Source: 62-47 sp049647485
Lineage (GTDB): Bacteria; Pseudomonadota; Alphaproteobacteria; Rhizobiales; Xanthobacteraceae
Assembly: GCA_049647485.1 (NCBI GenBank)
Contig: JBARXT010000068.1
Span: 1-20,778 of the forward strand
Reading direction: 5' to 3'
DNA: 20,778 nt
In this document: one piece after another, positions 7,659 to 14,610 of the stretch
Numbering within the stretch: position 1 is the stretch's first letter
Layout: every line of letters starts with the position of its first letter
Notes under the pieces: model-generated
Database searches by the model: none
What the model was told of the DNA's origin: nothing
What the model saw: the letters and a program-made list of their open reading frames with translations, nothing else
Program-made: the position numbers and the translations under genes

Positions 7659-9170
7659 TCAGTACAGTCCGCCGCGCGATCCCCCCGTGGTGGACATGCC
7701 CGGGGAACGGCTCGGCGAATGATAGCCGCCGCGACTACCACCGCCGATCATCCCCCCGCCGATGGAAATGCCAGGCATCGGGACATAGGCCGGTGGCGGG
7801 CGACGATAGATCACGACGTCGTCCGGCTCTGAAGCATATCGCGGCGGAGGCGGCAGCGACGAGCGGTGCGACGGCCTTGAACCGGCGCGCTTCTTCGAAG
7901 GCTTCTCCGGTTTCTCGACCTTCTTGCTCGGTGCGGCGGGCTTGCTGCAGGAACAGGTCGGCGCCACCGATGCATTGGCCGGTTGCAACGAAGCCATCGC
8001 CGCATTGCCAGCAGCCGGCGCGAATTCAGGCCGGTTGCGCAGCCGTTCCTCGAGCTTGCGTGCAGTCGCGGTCAGGTCGCTATCAGGATAGGCCAGAAGA
8101 AAAGCGCGATAACCGGCGGCGGTATTCTCGATCACCGCCTTGTTCCAGGCAATCATCCGCAGGTGCCGATCGAGCCAGGTACGAGCGCGTGGGGCAAAGA
8201 CCTCATCGCTATAAAGCGTGACAAATGCCTCGTAGGCGTCGACCGAGCCGTCCGCCACGATCATCTCGTGGGCGGCCTCGGCCGATTTGCCCTTCAATGC
8301 CGCCTTCCACTGCTCCGGCGAACGCTTCGGTTCCGGGCTCCTCGTCTCGGTCGGTTTGGCTTCGGTCGATTTCACCTCGGTCGGTTTGACGGACGCATCG
8401 CCCGCCGCCGTGAAGAACCGGAAATCGTCGGTGAGCGACGAGCTTTCCCATGGGGTCTGCCGGCCATCGGTGGCCTTGTTCACCGAGACGCGAACCCGCT
8501 TGAAAGCATCCTCGATCGACAGTCCGGGCTGTTTGGCCGCTGTGAGCAGCGCCGTGGTGTAAGGGCTGTTGGCGCCGCTGCCATCCTCGGCCTCCGCACC
8601 CGGCGAGGTCGAGAACGATAGGAAGGTGCCCGGCGCGCCGAATTTGGCATCGACGATCGCAAGCCCCCGACCGGCGGTCTTGCCGATCTCGGGGAACGGA
8701 TTGTTGCGGCAGGCATCCAGCAGCACGAGACGCATCCGGCTCGGCACCGACGTCAACGTGTTGAGGATGTCATTGAGGCGAACCGCCTGCAGCGGAATAT
8801 CGGCCTCGCGCTTCGGATCGATATCGATCGGAATCAGGAAGTTTTCGCCATCGATCTGCATGCCGTGGCCGGCATAGAACACCAGCGCCACAGTGTCCTT
8901 TCCCTTGGCCGCGACCTGCGCGGCAAAATCGCTGACCGTCTGCCGCATCGCGTTTTGGGAAAGGTCGGACGCCGACGTTACCTCGAAACCGGCCTCGCCC
9001 AGAAGCTGGGCCATCGCCTTGGCATCGTTGGTCGGATTCGGAAGCGGCGTCACCGCACGATAGGCAGATTGACCGATCACCAGCGCCATGCGGCTTTCCG
9101 CCATCGACGCCCCGGTGCTCCACAATAGGCCAGTTGCGGCCACGACGCTCATTACGGTTCGGCGAAACAT
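7659..9170 (-). CDS. Exported caspase-like (peptidase C14) protein
   Basis: This 503-residue protein has a signal peptide (about 1-24, MFRRTVMSVVAATGLLWSTG, then ASMA before ESRMALVIG). It is therefore predicted in the periplasm or outside. The caspase fold covers about 26-255. The catalytic His is in VALVFYAGHGMQ (H102) and the catalytic Cys in RLVLLDACRNNPF (C154). Both are intact, so cysteine protease activity is plausible, but substrates of bacterial members are mostly unknown. A Pro/Thr/Glu/Lys linker with a near-repeat (PTEVKSTEAKPTETRSPEPK, about 263-282) leads to a helical region (about 285-385) resembling a tetratricopeptide-type segment. After it comes a Lys/Pro-rich stretch, and the end is Gly/Ser-rich (about 460-503). 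ATG 9170 is preferred to GTG 9173 for its spacing from GAGGGG. Confidence 0.85.
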   Translation of the reverse strand: MFRRTVMSVVAATGLLWSTGASMAESRMALVIGQSAYRAVTPLPNPTNDAKAMAQLLGEAGFEVTSASDLSQNAMRQTVSDFAAQVAAKGKDTVALVFYAGHGMQIDGENFLIPIDIDPKREADIPLQAVRLNDILNTLTSVPSRMRLVLLDACRNNPFPEIGKTAGRGLAIVDAKFGAPGTFLSFSTSPGAEAEDGSGANSPYTTALLTAAKQPGLSIEDAFKRVRVSVNKATDGRQTPWESSSLTDDFRFFTAAGDASVKPTEVKSTEAKPTETRSPEPKRSPEQWKAALKGKSAEAAHEMIVADGSVDAYEAFVTLYSDEVFAPRARTWLDRHLRMIAWNKAVIENTAAGYRAFLLAYPDSDLTATARKLEERLRNRPEFAPAAGNAAMASLQPANASVAPTCSCSKPAAPSKKVEKPEKPSKKRAGSRPSHRSSLPPPPRYASEPDDVVIYRRPPPAYVPMPGISIGGGMIGGGSRGGYHSPSRSPGMSTTGGSRGGLY

Positions 9171-9478
9171 CACATCACCCCTCGTCGCAGTTCAATCAAG
9201 GCATGGGCACGGCTGCATGAAAGCCGGCATGTCATTCGTCGCAGCAGGCAACGCAGCGGTTCGAAATCCAGAGACTACCGCAACCGGCTGATCTCATCAG
9301 CGGGGGATCGGGGGATAACGTAGTCGCGGGCGTGACCGAATGTCGCCCGCTCCGGAACCACGAACGTTCCATGCAGGCACCCGGATCTATTGATGAATCA
9401 GCCGTTAATCGTGCCCTGAAATTTCGATCTACCGACCAACGCTAAATTGAACTGTCTCATCTAAAATGACGGCGATCG
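9171..9478. other. Divergent intergenic region
   Basis: The region lies between the minus-strand caspase-like gene and the plus-strand acetyltransferase gene and should hold both promoters. The only clear structure is a hairpin with arms GCGGGCG (9326-9332) and CGCCCGC (9344-9350). The right end, from about 9400, is AT-richer. No open frame here has a ribosome binding site and protein-like sequence. I could not pick a convincing promoter. Confidence 0.5.
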
Positions 9479-10753
9479 ATGATGGCGGTAACGGGATTGG
9501 TCGAGCTAGGGCACATCGCCTCGCGGCAGCGAGGAGCACTGAACCACGCGGATGCGGCGCAAGCCGGCCGCGCAGTGCCCACGCGCGGGCTGAAGCCCCT
9601 CGCCTCGATGTCCCGCACCGACTGGAACAATCTCGCGGGGCGCGCCATCGAGCCGAACGGTTATCATCTCGCCGATTGGGAACTCGCGGTCGATGCCTTC
9701 GCGACCGGCCGCACCGGTGCATCGGCATTGGCAAGCTGGAGTACTTCGCCTGCCGCATCCACTCCAGTGCTGAACGGCCTCGTGCCTGTCGTGTCGTTTT
9801 GGCGGGCCTATCGGATACCCTTATCTGTGCTGGTCAGCGCCGACCCTTACGGGACCCTCGGCACACCACTGCTGGATCGCGGCGCTCCGCTCGAAGCCGC
9901 GGGCTCTCTTCTGAAACAGGCACGGGACGCCGGCGCTCGAGCGCTGCTGCTGCGCGACGTCGCGCTCGACGGCAAGGCACTCGCCGCATTTACGACGGTG
10001 CTCGCGCGCGAAGATCTGCGCCCGCGTCTGATCAATGCTTCTGCGCGCGCCTGCCTCGATGCGACACAAGATGCCGATCTGCTGTTGCAGAGTGCGTTGG
10101 GCTCGAAAAAGCTGAAGGAGTTGCGGCGACAACGACGGCGCCTCGCCGACCATGGCCGGGTGGAGTTCGCTGTCGCCCGCACGCCGGATGAGGTGAGCCG
10201 CGCGGTTGAGACCCTCCTGACGCTGGAAGCGAGTGGATGGAAGGGTCAGCGCGGCACAGCCTTGCTGCAGCGCGCAGGCGACAGCCAATTCATTCGTGCC
10301 GCTGCGCCGATGCTGGCGAAAACCGGCGCATGTGAAATCGTATCGCTCCATGCCGGCGCAACGCCGGTCGCCGCCGCCATCGTGGTCCGTCATCAGGATC
10401 GTGCGTTCTATTTCAAGATGGGCATCGATGAGGCGTTCGCGAAATTCTCGCCGGGCGTACAGTTGACGCTGGACCTGACGCGCCACCTTTGCGCCGATCC
10501 TTTCATGGCCACCGCTGACTCGACCGCAGACGCCGGCCACACCATGATCGAACCGATCTGGCGCAACCGGCTGAGGATCGGCGATGTGCTGCTGCCGCTG
10601 TATCGGCACGACCCGACAGTGGCGATTGCCCATGCCGCATTGGCGACACGAATCCGCCTGCGCGATGTGGTGCGACGCTTGCGACCGGATCGCAACCGGC
10701 GCTCGCCGGCGACCTATTCCGCCGCTTCCGCGTTGACCTCGGCCGACACCTGA
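9479..10753 (+). CDS. GNAT acetyltransferase, BioF2/CelD-like domain
   Basis: This 424-residue cytoplasmic protein has its recognisable domain at about 205-345. There KKLKELRRQRRRLADHG, the ASGWKGQRGTALL segment, and the later IVVRHQDRAFYFKMGIDEAFAKFSPGVQL match the BioF2-like acetyltransferase domain (PF13480) found in CelD/BcsL and FemAB-like proteins. The first 200 residues form the divergent N-terminal half common in that family. These enzymes transfer acyl or aminoacyl groups, often in polysaccharide or cell-envelope modification, but substrate cannot be read from sequence. The start is uncertain: ATG 9479 or 9482, both with weak ribosome binding sites. The last 40 bases overlap the end of the convergent FrnE-type gene. 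Confidence 0.78.
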   Translation: MMAVTGLVELGHIASRQRGALNHADAAQAGRAVPTRGLKPLASMSRTDWNNLAGRAIEPNGYHLADWELAVDAFATGRTGASALASWSTSPAASTPVLNGLVPVVSFWRAYRIPLSVLVSADPYGTLGTPLLDRGAPLEAAGSLLKQARDAGARALLLRDVALDGKALAAFTTVLAREDLRPRLINASARACLDATQDADLLLQSALGSKKLKELRRQRRRLADHGRVEFAVARTPDEVSRAVETLLTLEASGWKGQRGTALLQRAGDSQFIRAAAPMLAKTGACEIVSLHAGATPVAAAIVVRHQDRAFYFKMGIDEAFAKFSPGVQLTLDLTRHLCADPFMATADSTADAGHTMIEPIWRNRLRIGDVLLPLYRHDPTVAIAHAALATRIRLRDVVRRLRPDRNRRSPATYSAASALTSADT

Positions 10754-11388
10754 CGGATCGCGCGCGCCAACTGCTCCGGCGGTTGAGCGCCAGACACCGC
10801 ATACTTGCCGGCGAACACATAAGTCGGCACACCACCGATACCCTTGTCGGCCGCCTCCTGCGCCTGTGACGAAACCACATCGACGTCCTCATCGGTGGCG
10901 AGACGTTGGCGCACCGCCACGGCATCCATGCCGCAGTCGGCTGCGGCCTGCACCAGAACCTCGGAATCGGTCAAATCGCCGCCGTCGCGGAAATACAACT
11001 CCATCAACCGCTGCTTGACCGCCGCCGCTTTATCGCCGGACGGGTCGCGCGCCGCCCAATGGATCAGACGATGGCAATCGAGCGTATTAGGTTGGCGCTT
11101 GACCGTATCAGGCCGGTACACTAGCCCTTCTTCGCTCGCGGCATCGACCACGCGCGAGGCGATCTTGCCGTAGGCTTCGACCGAGCCGAACTTCGTGGTG
11201 AGATACTCATCGCGGCTGATGCCTTCGCGTGGCACCCACGGATTGAGGAAGAACGGACGCCAGCGCACCTCCACCGGAACGTCCTGCACCAACGCGAGCG
11301 CACTTTCGATCCGATGCTTGCCGATGTAGCACCACGGGCAGACGACATCGGACACGATATCAAGGGTCAACGGCTTGATCGCGCTCAT
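10714..11388 (-). CDS. DsbA-family FrnE-like thiol oxidoreductase
   Basis: This 224-residue thioredoxin-fold protein of the FrnE/2-hydroxychromene-2-carboxylate isomerase-like group has no signal peptide and is likely cytoplasmic. A CPWC active site sits at residues 17-20, right after the first strand (LTLDIVSDVV). The helical insert follows, and the conserved cis-proline loop GGVPTYVFAGKYAVSGAQ is near residue 188. Both cysteines are present, which favours a dithiol oxidoreductase role over pure isomerase function, where Ser is common. ATG 11388 is chosen because AAGGAGA lies seven bases upstream. An in-frame ATG at 11418 has no such site. It lies 62 bases downstream of the XRE regulator gene on the same strand and is probably co-transcribed. 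Confidence 0.9.
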   Translation of the reverse strand: MSAIKPLTLDIVSDVVCPWCYIGKHRIESALALVQDVPVEVRWRPFFLNPWVPREGISRDEYLTTKFGSVEAYGKIASRVVDAASEEGLVYRPDTVKRQPNTLDCHRLIHWAARDPSGDKAAAVKQRLMELYFRDGGDLTDSEVLVQAAADCGMDAVAVRQRLATDEDVDVVSSQAQEAADKGIGGVPTYVFAGKYAVSGAQPPEQLARAIRQVSAEVNAEAAE

Positions 11389-11450
11389 GGAGAGTCTCCT
11401 TGCTTTGCAAGGTATCAAGCTAATCAGCCGGTCCGGATGGCCGCAAGGCG

Positions 11451-12272
11451 TTAATTGCGATGATCCGCTATGTCCTTCAACTTGGCGACGGTCGCCTGAT
11501 CTGCCGGGAAGAAGGTTTCGATCGCCAATTCCGACAAGGTGATATCGACCGGCGTGCCGAACACCATCGTCGTCGAGATGAAGCTCAACACCGCGCCGTC
11601 ACGTCGCAACTGGAACGGGATCGCCACGGCGCTGCTGTTCACCGGGCGCTGCCGCGCCGGAATCGGGAAGGTTTTCAGTTCCTGATAGAGTTTCAACAGT
11701 TCGGGATCGGCAGTGGCTTCGCATTGGCGGTGCAGCCGCTCCAGCAGATGCGCGCACCATTCCGCCAGATTGACGGTGTGCGGCGCCAACCCGTCCGGAT
11801 GGAAACTCAGGCGCAGTACGTTGACCGGCGGCGCCAGCAGATGCGGCGCGACGCCATCCAGCAGCGCGCCGACCATCTGATTGGCCGCAACCAGATTCCA
11901 GTGACGATCGACCGCCAATGCGGGACTGGGTTCGTGCGCCTTGAGCACCTGATCGACCGCCTGACGCGCCAAGGTGAGCGCCGGATCGTCGAGGGTCCGT
12001 TGAGGAAACGCCGGTGCGAAGCCGGCCGCGACGAGCAACACGTTGCGCTCGCGCAGCGGCACGTCGAGGCGTTCGGCCAAGCGAAGCACCATGTCGCGCG
12101 AGGGTGCGGCACGGCCGGTTTCGACGAAGGAGAGATGACGAGCGGAAACTGCCGCCTCGCCCGCGAGATCGAGTTGGCTGAGATGGCGCCGCTGCCGCCA
12201 TTGCCGCAGATGTTCGCCGACATGGACAGGCGCGGCGGTCGCCGCCCGCGCGGTGGAAAGCTGACTGTTCAT
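11451..12272 (-). CDS. XRE-family regulator with MmyB-like ligand domain
   Basis: This 273-residue predicted transcription factor has a helix-turn-helix at about 18-75, with VGEHLRQWRQRRHLSQLDLA and ARHLSFVETGRAAPSRDMVLRLAERL. The rest (about 105-265) matches the PAS-like MmyB ligand-binding domain: DRHWNLVAANQ, the LRLSFHPDGLAPHTVNLAEW segment, and the FGTPVDITLSELAIETFFPAD end. Relatives bind fatty acids or other small molecules and usually control an adjacent oxidoreductase gene. The FrnE-type gene 62 bases downstream on the same strand is the natural target. The ribosome binding site before ATG 12272 is poor, and 73 bases separate it from the upstream SET gene, so read-through from there is possible. 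Confidence 0.9.
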   Translation of the reverse strand: MNSQLSTARAATAAPVHVGEHLRQWRQRRHLSQLDLAGEAAVSARHLSFVETGRAAPSRDMVLRLAERLDVPLRERNVLLVAAGFAPAFPQRTLDDPALTLARQAVDQVLKAHEPSPALAVDRHWNLVAANQMVGALLDGVAPHLLAPPVNVLRLSFHPDGLAPHTVNLAEWCAHLLERLHRQCEATADPELLKLYQELKTFPIPARQRPVNSSAVAIPFQLRRDGAVLSFISTTMVFGTPVDITLSELAIETFFPADQATVAKLKDIADHRN

Positions 12273-12345
12273 GGCGGGAGCCTAGCAGGCCGCCATCCGC
12301 CGTTCCATTACCTGCGAGGTCATGGTTTTCCCACGACCGCGCGCG

Positions 12346-12981
12346 TCAGGCCGCGCGGGCCTGCCTCTTTTGTGCAGCTTTCGTCGACGCACGGGATTTG
12401 GTTCCGGCGCGCGCACTCGTCTTGGCGCGTTGGCTGCGACTTTTGCCGGATACCGGGGCGGCCTTGCTCTTGGCCTTCGTAACCGGCTTTGCAGCTTTGG
12501 CTTTCTTGGCCTTGGCGGTGGGTTTCGCTGTGGATGTTTTCGCGGCGCGCGCCTCGGCGCGCTGTTTCGCGCGCTTGCGTTCGCAGGAGGCGCACTTGCA
12601 GCCGATCGGCTTCAGGTACTCTTTGAAGTATTCCGTGCCGTAGTCGTAGTTGATCTCGTCGCCCGGCGCGATGTTCTTGATGGCGCGGATATACACGGTG
12701 CGCTTGCGGGCGCTGACGTCGGACTCCGCATTCGGCCGGCACGAATGATTGATGTAGCGCGCGACGTTCTTGCGCACTGAGCCGTCGATGGTCCAACGGC
12801 CGTTGATTTGGAACAGATACTTGTTCTCGATCGCGTCATCCTTCTCCTTCCGGCAATCCAGCATGGGGCCGAAGTAACGGATGATCTTCGTTCCCTTCTT
12901 GATCGGCTTGGTGGCGAAGAGGCCCAGTCCGGTCTTGGAACGGCCAATGCGATACGGTTTATTGGAGGAGATGGCGGGCAT
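12346..12981 (-). CDS. SET-domain lysine methyltransferase with H1-like tail
   Basis: This is a 211-residue protein. The SET domain (about 9-118) transfers methyl groups from S-adenosylmethionine to protein lysines. The key motifs are GLGLFATKPIKKGT (about 18-31), the cofactor-binding RYINHSCRPNA (about 75-85) and the catalytic tyrosine region EINYDYG (109-115). A post-SET zinc-type cluster CKCASC (128-133) follows. Residues 135-211 are almost entirely Lys, Ala, Arg, Ser and Thr (PTAKAKKAKAAKPVTKAKSK), resembling bacterial histone-H1-like tails, and would bind DNA or RNA. This suggests that the enzyme acts near the nucleoid, possibly on basic DNA-binding proteins. That is inference. The start ATG has a weak ribosome binding site. 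Confidence 0.9.
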   Translation of the reverse strand: MPAISSNKPYRIGRSKTGLGLFATKPIKKGTKIIRYFGPMLDCRKEKDDAIENKYLFQINGRWTIDGSVRKNVARYINHSCRPNAESDVSARKRTVYIRAIKNIAPGDEINYDYGTEYFKEYLKPIGCKCASCERKRAKQRAEARAAKTSTAKPTAKAKKAKAAKPVTKAKSKAAPVSGKSRSQRAKTSARAGTKSRASTKAAQKRQARAA

Positions 12982-13113
12982 GGTTTGGAAAATGCAGGCT
13001 CTGAAGCGGCGGAGTTGCCGTGAGTCGGCTTTCTATCGCAATTTTTGCCGGATTGTCAGGTCTTTCTGGTGCACACCATTGAACCTTCCCCAGCTTGCAG
13101 CCGTCCAAAGCGC

Positions 13114-13716
13114 ATGATCGCAATCTTTCCGCACATCGCGCGCCGTCTTTGTCCGCTCGTCGTCACGATAGCCACCACCGGCACCCTGCTCGCGGTGTCT
13201 CCCGCTTTCGCTGAAACCTTCAGCAGCGTCTATACATCGGCGGCCGAAAAGGATTGCGGTGCCAACGCGACAGTCTGCAAAGGTATCGATGGCCTGATCG
13301 TACTGGTGCAGGAAGACGACCTGCGCCGTACCGTCTCGATCGGACGGAATGCGAAGCAAGCTGAGAAGGAACCTGCGGCCAATCACTGGTTCGGCCCGTT
13401 CAACTATACCGCCGATACCATCGAATGGCGCCGCGACGGCGCGGGCAAGCCGTTCGCCTCCATTCAGCGCTGGTATATCGCCGACAACGATGACACCGAC
13501 AAGGATGGGCGTCCGCGCTCGGCGCAGATGCTGGTGGTGACACGGCTGCCGCCCGGCGCGGTGTGTCACGTCGCCTATGTCGACGTGAAAGCCAATCCGA
13601 ACGCCAACGAAGTGGCGCGCGATGCCGCCGACCGGCTGGCGAAAGACTTCGATTGCGCGACAGGCAAAGCTTCCATCGTCGGCAACAGCGGCCGCGCCAC
13701 GGCGTTGGCACGCTAA
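13114..13716 (+). CDS. Exported conserved protein of unknown function
   Basis: This 200-residue protein starts with a clear signal peptide: basic HIARR, hydrophobic LVVTIATTGTLLAV, then SPAFAE with predicted cleavage after AFA near residue 30. ATG 13114 is preferred to the upstream TTG 13045 because only it places the signal peptide at the N-terminus. The mature part has four cysteines (in EKDCGANATVCKG, then AVCHVAY and DFDCATG), which could form two disulfides in the periplasm. Acidic and aromatic residues such as NHWFGPFNYTADTIEWRRDG suggest a compact beta fold. I recognise no family function. It is read away from the SET gene across a 132-base divergent intergenic region. Confidence 0.75.
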   Translation: MIAIFPHIARRLCPLVVTIATTGTLLAVSPAFAETFSSVYTSAAEKDCGANATVCKGIDGLIVLVQEDDLRRTVSIGRNAKQAEKEPAANHWFGPFNYTADTIEWRRDGAGKPFASIQRWYIADNDDTDKDGRPRSAQMLVVTRLPPGAVCHVAYVDVKANPNANEVARDAADRLAKDFDCATGKASIVGNSGRATALAR

Positions 13717-13729
13717 CTGCCTCAGCGCA

Positions 13730-14497
13730 TCAGCCCGCCCGTGGGCCGAGTGGCCCGCTGCCACGCAGCATGACATCGAGCAATTGATCGACCGTGCTTC
13801 CCGCCGGCAACCGCTCGAGGATATCCGACAGGCGACCGTCGAGCAGCAACGTGGAGAAGCCATGCATCAGCGACCAGGCACGCGCGGCGTCCGCTGCCTG
13901 CCCCAGTGTCAGCGCCTCGTTCGTGACGATCTCACCGCGCCCCATGCCGACCGCCGCGACCAATCCGGCGAAGGATGCGTTCGCGGCTTCCTTCAGCACC
14001 GGATTGCTCATGTCGAGCCGTTCGGCACGGAACATCAGTTGATACATTGCCGGATGCTCACGGGCGAAATCGAGATAGGCATGCGCCCGCGCCAGCCCGA
14101 TCTCCGCCCATGACCGCTCCGGCACGACCGCCGCATTCATTGCCGAGCCGAAACGGCGATAACCGATCGCCGCCAACTCGCTGACGAGCCCGGTGAGATC
14201 GCGAAAGTGATGCGCCGGCGCGGCGTGCGACACGCCCGCCTCGCGCGCCACCGCGCGCAGCGTCAGGCCGATGAGGCCGTCGCGCTCCAGAATAATTTCG
14301 GCCGCCTTGAGCAGCGCGTCGTGCAGGTCGCCATGGTGATAGGGCGCCGCGACCTTCGGTTTGCGCGAGGCTTTTGCCGTGGACGCGGGCTTCATCGCGG
14401 TCTTGGCGGAGATTTTCGCGGCGCGCGATGTCGCCGGCCGCGAAGCCACGCCGTCCGTCGCGGACGTTTTGCGGCAGGATGCAGTCTTGTGTGACAT
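13730..14497 (-). CDS. TetR-family regulator with basic N-terminal tail
   Basis: This is a 255-residue predicted repressor. Residues 1-50 are a Lys/Ala/Ser/Thr-rich disordered tail, unusual for TetR. The helix-turn-helix follows at about 54-105 (YHHGDLHDALLKAAEIILER, LTLRAVAREAGVSHAAPAHHF), and the ligand-binding domain (WHG-type, C-terminal TetR_C_33-like) fills the remainder. ATG 14497 is preferred to in-frame ATG 14518 because the latter lies inside operator O1, although neither has a strong ribosome binding site. It is divergent from the carotenoid oxygenase gene, and the region between them carries two palindromes repeated before the membrane gene pair. It therefore probably controls itself, the oxygenase and that pair. 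The inducer is unknown; an apocarotenoid or aromatic compound is a guess. Confidence 0.9.
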   Translation of the reverse strand: MSHKTASCRKTSATDGVASRPATSRAAKISAKTAMKPASTAKASRKPKVAAPYHHGDLHDALLKAAEIILERDGLIGLTLRAVAREAGVSHAAPAHHFRDLTGLVSELAAIGYRRFGSAMNAAVVPERSWAEIGLARAHAYLDFAREHPAMYQLMFRAERLDMSNPVLKEAANASFAGLVAAVGMGRGEIVTNEALTLGQAADAARAWSLMHGFSTLLLDGRLSDILERLPAGSTVDQLLDVMLRGSGPLGPRAG

Positions 14498-14516
14498 GCG
14501 ATTCTTATAGGACGTC

Positions 14517-14535
14517 ATTTTTACACTGTAAAGAT
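14517..14535. promoter_or_regulatory. Predicted TetR operator O1
   Basis: ATTTTTACACTGTAAAGAT contains the perfect 13-base palindrome TTTACA-C-TGTAAA (14520-14532). Its centre is 15 bases before the -35 box at 14541. It also covers the possible upstream start codon of the TetR gene at 14518, so binding could block both transcription directions. Confidence 0.8.
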
Positions 14536-14540
14536 TTCGC

Positions 14541-14570
14541 TTGACGGGATCGAGGATTTCTCGCTAGCTT
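14541..14570 (+). promoter_or_regulatory. Promoter of the carotenoid oxygenase gene (P1)
   Basis: TTGACG (14541-14546) and TAGCTT (14565-14570) are 18 bases apart. The box pair sits between operators O1 and O2. The 20-base segment 14528-14547 is identical to 16052-16071 in the second promoter. Confidence 0.7.
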
Positions 14571-14589
14571 ATCTTTACATCGTCAAGAT
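14571..14589. promoter_or_regulatory. Predicted TetR operator O2
   Basis: ATCTTTACATCGTCAAGAT is an imperfect 19-base palindrome extended by one T-A pair on each side. It begins directly after the -10 box of P1, so a bound repressor would cover the transcription start. Its centre lies 54 bases from that of O1, close to five helical turns. Confidence 0.82.
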
Positions 14590-14610
14590 ATTTGACCGAG
14601 GGAGACGCCC

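Noticed and set aside
8340..8400. Short repeats TCGGTCGGTTT, TCGGTCGATTT as a possible CRISPR-like or iteron array
   Set aside because: They are codon repeats of the Pro/Thr/Glu/Lys linker of the caspase-like protein, with irregular spacing.
9466..10191. 241-codon frame starting just before the acetyltransferase
   Set aside because: It is an Arg-rich shadow frame. The 424-codon frame carries the recognisable domain and GC-rich third positions.
11389..11418. Ten-residue N-terminal extension of the FrnE-type protein
   Set aside because: The internal ATG at 11388 has AAGGAGA at proper distance and the family-like start. The outer ATG has none.
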